DNA from: Zhengitettix transpicula
Taxonomy: Eukaryota > Arthropoda > Insecta > Orthoptera > Tetrigidae
Direction of reading: 5' to 3'
Length of the DNA: 64,000 bases
NCBI GenBank assembly: GCA_037074705.1
Contig: CM073591.1
Span: 130,083,032 to 130,147,031, forward strand
Shown here: positions 27,101 through 35,222 of the stretch, piece by piece
Numbering within the stretch: position 1 is the stretch's first letter
Layout of the letters: each line of letters opens with the position of its first letter
The notes under the pieces: model-generated
Seen by the model: the letters and a program-made list of their open reading frames with translations, nothing else
Told to the model about the DNA's origin: nothing
The model's database searches: none
Position numbers and translations under genes: made by a program

Positions 27101-28763
27101 AATAATAATCTGAATTGCTTTCAATAAAAAAATGTTATATTATTTATAGTAAAACAGTAAAAAACTGGCATTTTTATATTGAAATGTTTGAATTTTAACA
27201 TAAGAGAAGGAATTCATGCCTGCTTGCTGTGGTGTAGTGGCCAACCTCATCACAGAGGTCCCAGGTTCAAATCCTGACATGGGCATGGATGTTTGTGGTC
27301 ATCCTGGTCACAAAAACTGGGGTTAAGGCTGTGGGAGAATCAAAATTCTGACCAGGTGTCACTCCTAAATTCAGAATGTGTCATATGAGATGACAGTCTG
27401 GCAGTCGTCTTGGTAGGCCAAGGCCCTTCAAGGGCTGTCAAGCCAAGGAGTCAGTAAATAAGATGGAATTCATAACTTGTTTAGTAGCACCATAACAATA
27501 AATATATTAATAGATATATCACATAATATTTTGAACAAATTGTAACTGTCAACAAGCACTGTTTGAAAACAAAAATGTTTTGTAATAAACTTATGTTTTC
27601 CAGTTCAATTCTAGATTTGTTCTGCCCCAATTAATGATGTTAGGCTTCCTGTTCAGTTCTGATTAACAGCTCTGCTATTAAATAAAATATGTTTGTCTTG
27701 TTTAAGTGGTTGAACTAACTATTCAAATAACAAATTTGTTTTGTTACTCTATTTATACTTTATAAAATGATCCAATTTTTTAATGTTTTGATTATAAATG
27801 GAAATATTTCCTTTCTTAATAGGATTCCAAAACTGAGTCCTATGGATGAACCAGTAGTTGTTGAAATTGCAAATAAACACAATAAACTTCCTGCACAAGT
27901 GTTACTCAGGCACATAACTCAAAGAGGAATTGCAGTAATCCCAAAGAGCTCAAATCCTGATCGGATAAAACAAAATATTGATGTAAGTAATGTTTACTAT
28001 TTGTAAAACACTAGTAAAATTATTAGAGAGCGACGGCTTTCGCGGTGAGTTTGTTATAAATATAATTCTCGGGTCTCAACCCGATGTTCATCACAGTTAA
28101 CCTAATGATGATTGCGGGCCTTGCCTCCGAAACATTGTTATTTAACAAACAATTGGCCCAGGTTGAGACCCGAGAATTATATGTACACTAGTAAAATTTT
28201 ATTCTCTAATTGTGCCTTACCCTTGCATCTAATATATTCCAACTCTGTTACATAATAGTTGTATCATATCATTTATTATCCTATTTGCATACAAATACAA
28301 AATTTTATAATTTTCTGACCCTATTCTGAACCTCGAAGAAAATTAACATAGAATACATTTTATATATATTTACTTGTTGAACTTATATTAATTCATAGTA
28401 TAGGAATTAGTGACATCAGGACGAACATGTTGGTGAATATAACAGTCAAGTTACAGTGTATTTATTAGTTTGAGAGTACTTCAGATGTGTATGTGCAAAC
28501 ATAGATGAATGTATTATTCATAAAATTGAACTTAATTTTATATTTTAGATACTTGATTTCAAATTAAGTGATGATGAAGTTGCATTACTGGATGCACTGG
28601 ATAAAGGTCGCAAAGGTCGCCTATTTGGAGATCACATGCTAAAAGGGTAAAACTAACTACATTTGTCTATATTGTATTTACTACAAAAATTTGAATCTAA
28701 TTTTGTTATATCCTTTTCAGGCTCAATCATCACCCTGAGTACCCATACAAAGCAACTTATTAA
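2902..28763 (+). CDS. Aldo-keto reductase, paralogue 1 (7 exons, 328 aa)
   Basis: Cytosolic NADPH-dependent aldo-keto reductase, predicted to reduce aldehydes or ketones to alcohols on a (beta/alpha)8 barrel. Coding exons: 2902-2961, 22448-22615, 23200-23400, 26486-26742, 27823-27982, 28549-28646 and 28721-28763, all with GT/AG borders. Intron phases are 0,0,0,2,0,2. The joined frame is open for 328 residues, against a usual AKR length of 315-325. Seen: N-terminal strand with [16 protein letters not shown] giving catalytic Asp42 and Tyr47; Lys76 at the end of exon 2; His109 in YLMHHP; GLSNF with Ser160/Asn161; Gln182; YAPIGSP; and [10 protein letters not shown], whose Lys270/Ser271/Arg276 fit NADPH binding. 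The residue after His109 is His, where most AKRs have Trp. Intron 1 is 19.5 kb and full of transposons. Insect relatives are often labelled 1,5-anhydro-D-fructose reductase-like; the true substrate cannot be read from sequence. The start is the only Met placed for a normal N-terminus. Confidence 0.93.
2962..6711. other. Start of AKR gene 1 intron 1, no gene seen
   Basis: AT-rich intronic sequence. The only clear structure is a TA microsatellite at about 5695-5757. No coding frame or known transposon motif was recognised. Confidence 0.5.
5695..5757. repeat. (TA)n microsatellite
   Basis: About 60 bases of nearly pure TA with one C. Its right end runs into TGTAGTATTTC, which looks like the start of the LTR family below, but no matching right end with ATAT was found. 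Confidence 0.85.
6712..7977 (-). mobile_element. Solo LTR, copy 1 (1266 bp)
   Basis: On + it begins TGTAATAATC and ends GGCATTACA, so it has TG...CA ends. It is flanked by ATAT at 6708-6711 and 7978-7981. It shares with copies 2 and 3 the stretch CTCATGGGTCT...ACTGGGTTTGATAACGGACAG (interrupted here) and the ACAAACAAA...TTTAT polyadenylation zone. Orientation is minus, from the position of the AATAAA-type signal. No internal gag/pol is attached. It lies in intron 1 of AKR gene 1, antisense to it. Confidence 0.8.
7978..10329. other. Intron 1 sequence, unclassified
   Basis: Apart from the 67-bp duplication no gene or element was recognised. A long open stretch at 9365-9661 is Ser/Leu-rich on + and has stops on -. 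It shows no family motif, so it is not called as a gene. Confidence 0.4.
8673..8806. repeat. 67-bp tandem duplication
   Basis: Unit 8673-8739 is repeated at 8740-8806 with only a few changes. It starts AAGTGCTTGAAG and ends CCAGCAATAC. It sits in a GC-richer island (8400-8960) beginning CAGGGTGATTCTACG, which looks like part of an unidentified mobile element. Confidence 0.85.
10330..10575 (+). pseudogene. hAT-type transposase C-terminal remnant
   Basis: Read on +, the stretch gives [16 protein letters not shown], the hallmark of the hAT C-terminal dimerisation domain, then an in-frame stop. It continues as [19 protein letters not shown] and ends in TAA at 10573-10575. That order and ending are typical of hAT/ZMYM-like transposases. 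At least one stop and missing sequence mark it as dead. Confidence 0.7.
11311..12590 (-). mobile_element. Full-length mariner transposon (1280 bp)
   Basis: 26-bp inverted ends (11311-11336 and 12565-12590) differ at two positions and contain CAAAAAGTAAGGTGAA. TA lies directly outside both ends (11309-11310, 12591-12592), the standard mariner target duplication. It encloses one transposase reading frame on -. Structurally complete but coding-dead. Lies in intron 1 of AKR gene 1. Confidence 0.93.
11357..12397 (-). pseudogene. Mariner transposase, DD34D, inactivated
   Basis: About 345 codons from ATG at 12397 to the natural stop at 11357, the usual mariner length. Seen in order: N-terminal QRTCIKFC; helix-turn-helix with [14 protein letters not shown] and SGRPSTS; GDETW (first catalytic Asp segment); [10 protein letters not shown] (second Asp); and, exactly 34 residues later, the third Asp in LAPCDFWLF. 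It ends [13 protein letters not shown]. Breaks: a stop early in the frame, a +1 shift in the A-run before NVYKWY, another shift after the GDETW block, a stop after IMRR, and stops after KAIPE. Tc1/mariner superfamily, cut-and-paste; cannot be active. Confidence 0.9.
12591..14395. other. Intron 1 sequence, nothing recognised
   Basis: AT-rich with a poly(A) run near 12762-12778. No gene, transposase motif or clear inverted-repeat element seen. Confidence 0.4.
14396..14960 (-). repeat. Dispersed repeat family R1, copy B
   Basis: Inverted relative to copy A. It contains two tandem versions of the CTGCGAGGG / CTCGCAGG palindrome (about 14418-14475), then the core through the GGCAGCTGACC-type box to an end near GTAACCTG. 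The 68-codon frame of copies A and C is broken here. It lies in intron 1 of AKR gene 1. Confidence 0.75.
14981..17640. other. Intron 1 sequence, mostly unclassified
   Basis: One repeat was recognised: 16480-16575 is the inverse of 945-1045. Open stretches at 15781-16068 and 16722-16952 carry no family motif and are not called as genes. Confidence 0.4.
17645..18145 (-). repeat. Dispersed repeat family R1, copy C
   Basis: Best preserved copy, inverted relative to A. The minus-strand frame 17927-17721 encodes 68 residues including [20 protein letters not shown], almost the same as copy A. It lacks the CTGCGAGG palindrome seen in A and B. Confidence 0.75.
18199..18660 (+). mobile_element. Jockey-type LINE fragment with internal deletion
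   Basis: On +, [19 protein letters not shown] (finger region of a jockey-clade reverse transcriptase) is followed, after loss of the palm, by [17 protein letters not shown] and [14 protein letters not shown], then [12 protein letters not shown] and KKFKPIDL, the jockey C-terminus. A C-run at about 18451-18470 causes a frameshift. No poly(A) tail was defined. Confidence 0.8.
18681..19560. other. Intron 1 sequence, nothing recognised
   Basis: AT-rich, no gene or element identified. It runs into the TA tract holding LTR copy 2. Confidence 0.4.
19561..19622. repeat. (TA)n microsatellite
   Basis: About 60 bases of pure TA directly before LTR copy 2. A second TA tract follows the LTR at 21119-21165, so the LTR appears to have split one microsatellite. 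Confidence 0.9.
19623..21118 (-). mobile_element. Solo LTR, copy 2 (1496 bp)
   Basis: It begins TGTAGTAACC and ends TGCATTACA on +, flanked by ATAT on both sides within long TA tracts (19561-19622 and 21119-21165). The minus strand carries a TATA-type box near 20510 and an AATAAA near the far end. An internal tandem duplication of a TTCGATGCCCACAGCAT unit lies at about 20316 and 20398. Antisense to AKR gene 1, in its first intron. No internal domain, so probably left by LTR-LTR recombination. Confidence 0.82.
21166..22447. other. 3' part of AKR gene 1 intron 1
   Basis: AT-rich intron with no recognised element. It ends in a T-rich tract and TTTTAG at 22447 before exon 2. Confidence 0.5.
24840..25390 (+). 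pseudogene. DDE transposase remnant, Tc1/mariner superfamily
   Basis: In intron 3 of AKR gene 1. Frames on + give [13 protein letters not shown], stop, [11 protein letters not shown], stop, and then after a shift [14 protein letters not shown] and [11 protein letters not shown]. These match the second and third Asp regions of the Tc-like transposases common in insects, whose intact forms have WFQQDG and FLWGYLK. An earlier block ([19 protein letters not shown]) fits the segment before them. Many stops; dead. Confidence 0.65.
25706..25922 (+). repeat. Left copy of a 200-bp direct duplication
   Basis: Shares AGAATACGTTCAG, GAACACAATCACAA and CACAGTGCTACCACAATGA with 26272-26475 in the same order. 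The copies are separated by about 350 bases of unrelated sequence. Confidence 0.75.
26272..26475 (+). repeat. Right copy of the duplication, next to exon 4 of AKR gene 1
   Basis: Ends about 10 bases before the splice acceptor of exon 4 (26486), so it supplies the polypyrimidine/branch region of that intron. The left copy lacks the exon. Confidence 0.75.
27218..27474 (+). mobile_element. tRNA-derived SINE, copy 1
   Basis: It begins with a tRNA-like head: A box TGTGGTGTAGTGGCCAACC and B box GGTTCAAATCC. The body includes CATGGGCATGGATGTTTGTG and GGGTTAAGGCTGTG, and it ends TCAGTAAATAAGAT. It is flanked by a perfect 9-bp target duplication GGAATTCAT (27209-27217 and 27475-27483). In intron 4 of AKR gene 1, same strand. 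Not a functional tRNA: no closing acceptor stem. Confidence 0.9.
28060..28182. repeat. Small hairpin element with 22-bp inverted ends
   Basis: 28060-28081 and 28161-28182 are perfect inverted repeats with core ATTCTCGGGTCTCAACC. The 79-base interior holds CCTAATGATGATTGCGG and CCTCCGAAACATTG. In intron 5 of AKR gene 1. Looks like a MITE-sized foldback element; family unknown. Confidence 0.8.
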
Positions 28764-28830
28764 GAAATATGAACAGAGTAAATATGAGTAGTATAAGCAT
28801 TTTTTATATGTACTTAAAATAGTAAAAGTT

Positions 28831-28836
28831 AATAAA
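28831..28836 (+). terminator. Poly(A) signal of AKR gene 1
   Basis: AATAAA lies 68 bases after the stop codon at 28761-28763, in a T-rich 3' end. It is the first canonical signal downstream, so it is the likely cleavage signal. This rests on motif and position only. Confidence 0.6.
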
Positions 28837-29029
28837 ATACCTTCATTTATGTGAATAATCTCTTTTATTAAATTCTTTTTTAAGTACCCTGAAGCTGTTA
28901 CCACCAGGAACTGTTTTTAGATATGTTAATATAAGAAAGTGAGGGTGACGAACAAACATCAGGTACAAGTAGATAATTATTGAGATGGTTGAAGTTGGAC
29001 TTGTATTGTCATATTATTTTTTCTTCTCC

Positions 29030-29175
29030 TTGACACTACCAGACTCTCACCTTTCATGGCACATTCAGGATTTCTTTTTTGGAGTGGATAGTATAGTGAT
29101 TATACTTGAGCCTTAACCCCAGTTTTCCTGACCATGAACACAAAGATCCATGCATCTTGGGAACTGAACCTTAGG
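29030..29175 (-). mobile_element. tRNA-derived SINE, decayed partial copy 3
   Basis: The reverse complement contains GCATGGATCTTTGTG, ACTGGGGTTAAGGCT and CTGAATGTGCCATG, in the order seen in copies 1 and 2. Promoter boxes are degraded and target duplications are not visible. Confidence 0.55.
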
Positions 29176-29670
29176 CAATGGCATAGCATGATGGGGGCAA
29201 TGGTAGGGAGTGGTATAATTTAAGAAATTCTGAAAATTTTGAAACATTTTGGATTGAAATACTTATGTAAAGGGAGCATTTTTGGCCTACTTCCTGGTCA
29301 GCTGAAACTGGTGCTACACTACTGAATAACACTGAATAACTCTTAGAGATACTTTTGGTTGAATTACAATCACACTTTGCCTCAGCTAAGGTGAGTCTGA
29401 TAATAAAAAAAATACATCATGGTGGTTATGGCCTGTTTACTGGTTATTACATTGGCTGTTTGTTATGTTTAAGATTCAAACCACTGAAATATTGAAGGAT
29501 CATTGTGTGGTATTTATTATATCTCTTAATTTGGACAGGTTATTGGCCACTTTATTAACCATTTGTTAATTTCCATCTAATGCAAACGTTTTCATATTTT
29601 ATCATCAGAAACTCTTTCCTGACAACAATGGTAATTTTTAAATTGAAAAATTTACATCCAATTGAAAATT

Positions 29671-29856
29671 AATAATAGGAAAGATAGCCAAATACAGGCA
29701 AAAGAAGTGACGATATAAATACCACACAATGTTTCTGGATGCCTTTTTCCTTTCTTCAGGTGCAGAATAAACACAAGAGCCTAGAGAGACACAACTGTTA
29801 TGTAGTATTTATATTATCACTTCCTTTGTCTGTATTTGGCTATCTTTCTTATTATT
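29671..29856. repeat. Foldback with 53-nt arms
   Basis: Arms 29671-29723 and 29804-29856 match at 47 of 53 positions in inverted orientation (core TATTTGGCTATCTTTC). The loop carries CTTTCTTCAGGTGC. A single-arm relative lies at 60133-60262 and extends the similarity past the arm, so this is a dispersed family. Confidence 0.75.
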
Positions 29857-30814
29857 AGTGGCAATTTTTAAGGTTGCAAATTGTAATCCTATTTTTCAAG
29901 AGCGCATTAGGAGGACAAAATTTGTTGAAATACATATCTGAATGCTTATTCAAAGCGAACTAATGTAAAAGAATGAATATTGACTGAAATCAGGGCTGCA
30001 AAATATTCTCAGTGATATTTCAATGTACTCCAGACATTAGGCATAAAAAACAAATGTGTTTGATAATCAGATATGTCAAACTTCCACCAAATAGTGGCAA
30101 CAATGACGTGTCTGTGGAAGAACACTATATCACTGACAATTTATGAATTAATATAATTATTTTTGGCCAATCAGAAAAAATATTAAATGAGTTGTTGAAT
30201 AAAAGTCATATTTAATAAATAACATTTACAATGAAAAAATTAGTGAAACGTAAGCCACACAATGTTTCATCCTGTCAATTGGGATTTCTTCAGGTTTTAC
30301 ACTATCATTTATAGCAAAAAGGAGAATTAACTAGGCCAATTTTGTAAAATCACAACTTAGATGTTTATGTGAATACAATAAATTAAAGTCTTCAGCCTGC
30401 GACAGGGTCTTACAATTTTTTTAAACGACTCTTGAAATAAACGATTTTGTGATGAAGCCATGACAGCAGCCAGAGGTATGTGTGAGACTCTGGATATAAT
30501 TGAATAATGCATCCTAAAATTATAACTATTTATAAAAATTTTCTCTATTAAAATGACTTAAAATATCAGACCACTCTCCAGGATCAATACTCATTTAATT
30601 CAGAACATTTATTTTTTCGAGTTAAAACAAGTAATATATCCAGACTGATTAAAAGTAGAAATTAATAAAAATTCGTTGTTTTTCACATTTTAACTGTAAC
30701 GCCTTTTCATTCATTACCTGATAAATATGAAATACTCTCTAGGGTTATTCATATTACTAAGATATGAATATTCCACGACATTACTAGTACTAAAACGCGC
30801 GTCAAATATCTTGT

Positions 30815-30970
30815 TGGCGGCCCAGTTTAGTGTTTTCCATTGTAGGTTCTACCCCTCCCAAATCAGTTTCAGTAAGCGATTAGAGTTCGACTGCGTTAGA
30901 CCGTGTTTTGTGAGTGTATATTCCACGCTGCCTTCTCTCCCCCAATCCGCGCTACATTTCTTCGTTCGTG
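30815..30970 (+). repeat. Dispersed repeat R2, copy 1
   Basis: Shares GGTTCTACCCC, TCAGTAAGCG, GAGTGTATATTCCACG-type and CTCCC blocks in order with the reverse complement of 54085-54290. Class unknown. Confidence 0.6.
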
Positions 30971-33162
30971 AAAACTGCTATAATACTTTGAAAGTTGGTA
31001 GTTAATTGTAATTCACATTGTAGATGACATTCCTCAAAATTTTCACTTTGGACGGTACTCTCCCTCGGACAGCAAATTGTCTGTCAAAATATTATCAAAT
31101 ACACCTCTTTGAGCGTTTAAGAATTCTAGACGTTTTTATATATTTTTTTTCCTTTTGACTTCCAGATTTATATTTTTTTAATGCGGAATACATCATTTGT
31201 GACGTTCTGACACATCATGGCAGCCAAAACTCGAAATCGAAGTATAAATAGTGTTTTCAACATCTCTTAGAAATTTCATAGCTTCATGTATGTTAAGTTT
31301 CATGTTAATAGGACGTTTTTAAAACAGAATTTGGGTGTTGTAAAGGGAAGCCATCCCTACAAATTTTTAGTCACATAAACAATGAACATTGTTAAACAAT
31401 CGATTAGTCCCCACGTCTTCCCGCCGAAACCGTGGCTTGACCGGAGTATCAATGGTAGGACGAGCTCAATTAGTTTCACTTAATTTTCGACTTGTCGGAA
31501 GCATACTTTCCCAAATGAACGCAAGTAGCCCAGGCAATGTTGTCTCCAATTATGTGATACTACACGAACTCTAGCTCACACCAGGTAGTAATCGCACGAA
31601 CAGACACCGTGTGAATACAAGAATAATCTGCATCCAATACAAGACAAGTATTTAAAATACATTTCATGACAGAAAAGTGAAGCGCCAGGAACGGAAAAAG
31701 GGAACGAAATGAAACTTCACGTGTTAAGAGGGTATGTGCTGTACACGGGAGTACCTCTCCATCACGCAGACACTGCCGTGTGTGGTCGAGTATTACACTG
31801 TTGCAAAATGGCACCACGATACTGTAACAGGAGTGGTAACGTACCGTCGTACCATCTTCCCGTGGGTGGCAATTTCACCAAATCTTTCCCTGATAGAACC
31901 AGCTCATGGAACCAGCTCGGACATCAACTCAATTCAGTACAAGAAAATAATATATAGTGTTATACAGGTAAAATATAGGTTTTTTAAATGACAATGTTAA
32001 TTTGACATGACACAGCTAATTTTGATTCATACTGAAATTGTGTTGGTTTTCTTATATTATGTTTAAAAAAGTAATGTTTCTGATACATTATTGCTCATTT
32101 ATTTCAGAAACAGGAGATACATTATTTCAGCAATTATTTCAGTGTTTGAGATGTGTTTTGATGAAACAATATTGGTTTGAGTTTTATATATTACTTTTTG
32201 CTGAAACTCAGTTATTCTATTATGTATTATTTTTTCAATTTCTTGATCATAATAAGAAGTAATTGGTTTATAGTTTGTTATATCTGATTTACATCCCTAC
32301 TTATGTATGGGTTTAACCAAAGCTTTCTTCAAAATGGTAGTTTCGATGCATTTACTTATTATATCTGTAAGATGGATCTCGATTACTCTGTAGCACTGTT
32401 TTCGTTGAGAGAGTGATATCTGATCTCATCCACTGATACGAGTATTTTTCAGGCTTCCAATTATAAAATTTACTAAAAATATGCACTATTTAGAAATTGT
32501 TATTTAACTTTAATTAACAGCAGTGTGCATTTACTATATTGAAAGTACACCTATTTATCATCTACTGGGCAATATTAATTCATTTTAGATAACTACCCAC
32601 TTTATTAATTGAGGGGATTTCTAGATGTAATTTACTTTTTGTCTGCTATGATTCCAGTATTATATTGCTCTGCATTAAAATTGGCAATAAGGCACATGCT
32701 CATTGATCTCTCCTCACAATAATTCATTGTGATGGTCAATTGGATTTTGGTACATTTAGTATACAATATATTTCGATAAGGATCCCTATATCCTTAATTG
32801 GTACATTACATATGTGATATTGTAAAAAGTGTCAAGTGATAATACGTCCAAACTAATGATTATGCCTTAATTGTGATGATTTTCATTTTATAGAGAGGTA
32901 TATAAATAAAAATCTAAATTGATAAACATGGGAATTGAAAAATGATACACCCACAAATAATTGATTTTGTATTGTTACATCAAAACCTGTCTTTACTGTA
33001 TTATTGTAGGTGGATAACATTTATCATAGAAGAAAACTAATAATGATTTTAATGTCTCACAATTTTCCAACTTATAACATTTATTAACTATAAACAGTGC
33101 CATAACATGATTTTCAGCTGCCTGGTTTATAAGCTAAATTTACAGAAATTCCGAAATTTTAC

Positions 33163-33198
33163 CCCCCCCCCCCTCCCACACACACACACACAAAAAAA
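33163..33198. repeat. C-run and (CA)n microsatellite
   Basis: A run of about ten C is followed by CTCC and a short CA repeat, just beyond the 3' end of AKR gene 2. Confidence 0.8.
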
Positions 33199-33299
33199 AG
33201 TGCTGCCTGTGGTGGATTGCCATGCTACACCACTGACTACAAAATATTGGTTCCAATTTTATTTTACACTTACAGATATACATTTCTAAATCATTACAC

Positions 33300-33305
33300 T
33301 TTATT
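33300..33305 (-). terminator. Poly(A) signal of AKR gene 2
   Basis: AATAAA on the minus strand lies 20 bases beyond the stop codon (33328-33326). A second copy lies at 33258-33263. Either could direct cleavage; the 3' UTR would be very short. Confidence 0.55.
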
Positions 33306-33325
33306 CCATGACTTCTTAATTATTT

Positions 33326-35170
33326 TTAATAGGAATCAATAAATGGATTCTCAGGGTGGCCAATGTATCTGAAAGAAAAAAATAGTGTCTGATAAATAAA
33401 CATTTAGAATTTTTTAATGAATTTGTTTTGTTATTTGAGTGTGTATTCAAGAAGAGAAGAAATGCTATGAATAAAGCTCAGCTGTAAAGCTATGAAAGTT
33501 ATTAGGATAGAAAATTCTTGACAGGACCAGGAATTGAACGATGATTTAATTCAAGAATTGAAGAAGTACTTTCGACAAAAGCTCAACTTGGAACTTTGTA
33601 CCTATGAACAATTTACACTCAATATCCATTTTCGTTAAGTACTAAATTTAGGCTGTGAAGAATGTGATTGTATAAATTGTGTTCAGGTCTATACAACAGA
33701 TAGAGAAAGATTTTTGCAACTGGAAGGTAATCAGTACAGCTTATGACCTTGAACCCAGCAATGGTTGTTATGTCAATTCCTGGTCCAGTCAATTTTTTAA
33801 AAATGTTTTTTATGTTAATTAAGTTTCACAGCCTTTAGACCATCTGTGGACACATCTTTCATATTTGTTGATGTCACATTTTCTGTTCCTCTTTCATATC
33901 CTTCCTATTTGTATACAACCACTTCCCACACTCTATTAATTATATGCATATTCTTACCCTGGTTGTAATTTGTCTGTAAACAAACGTCCTTTGTTTCCTT
34001 TATCCAATGCATCTAAGCAATCCATATCTTCTTTACTTAGTTGAAATTCAAATACCTTAAAAAAGAACAGTGTGTCTATATATAACCAAATAAAGATGTG
34101 ACAATGTCAAAATAAATACAGTAATTTGTATTGAAAGGATAAAGAGAAATAAAGTAGGCATCTTACATGAAATTGAGATTTGTTGTTGCCATGCAGGACA
34201 GGAAGAAGTTATTCAAATATGCAGTAATATAAAGTAAGGATAATGTTACTTTAACAAATGAATTAATTCAATTGGACTGGAGAGATGATAGAGAGCAGCT
34301 AATTTATCTTAAATTGACAGTTGGTGTTGCCAGGCTGGGAAGTAATGTCATGCCAAATTCTCAAAACCTTGGCAGATCAGCCTATAGGCTCCAACAATCA
34401 TCACTCAACAAAGCCAAAAACTTTCTTTCAAAAAAAGGTCAGAACAATAGAAAAATAATGGAATAATACATACATACCCAACACATGGAACATGCATATT
34501 ACATATACAATCTAGCCACACCAGTTTTTATAATTAGAAGTGGAAGTTTAACAACAAAGTAAAGTGTGTGACTGGGGAAAGGAGGTTCATTGTAAAGCAT
34601 TTGTTGAAATTGATGTTTTGTGGTATTGGATGTGAGCAGCTATTGGTAATTGTGTTTAGACACTTGACTGAGCTGTGGTGGTTAGCAATGTGTAGCATTG
34701 AGAAAGGCTAGCCTCCTTCCTCAGGGGAAAGTACTGTCCACATCCAAATATATATATCGGATTTAATGACACTGCATACAATATAAATTAAGCCCAAAAG
34801 TCTCTATCTCTCTTTCCTGTTCATATTAATTATGCATTCAATTCAATTTATTAGTTACAAAATTCTAGAAGTTTATAGTATATAACTACAGAATAAAATA
34901 TTAATTACATAACAGTTAATTAAGAAACATACAAAACATACAGTTGTATACAGAAATTTAGTTATTATTATTATATTGATTCAATTCATGCCTGGCCAAC
35001 ACACAGTTCAGGTGTTCCTTCCTGACAAAGGGGGCTAAGGTCCTCGAAAATTTGAACTTACATGTATGCCAGACTGGACCAACTACTTATTTCAGGTAAG
35101 CTGGCATTGCTGTCTCTTTTTCCTATCAAAATGTGTTATTTAATTTGACCTTGTCATATTTTCCTTAAAT

Positions 35171-35222
<52 letters not shown>

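Larger units (their letters stand above)
28837..33250. other. Spacer between AKR genes 1 and 2
   Basis: Tail-to-tail spacer. Recognised: decayed SINE (29030-29175), foldback (29671-29856), a dispersed repeat shared with 54085-54290 (30815-30970), and a C/CA simple repeat (33163-33198). A CpG-richer island at 30780-31930 contains several open stretches without family motifs; no gene is supported there. Confidence 0.5.

Noticed and set aside
27222..27290. Possible tRNA gene from A and B boxes
   Set aside because: No acceptor stem, long SINE body and flanking target duplications; called as SINE.
28100..28150. Hammerhead ribozyme (ATGATG ... CCGAAAC)
   Set aside because: The CUGANGA core has a mismatch and stem II does not pair properly; similar motifs at 29.7, 35.0 and 39.7 kb also fail stem II.
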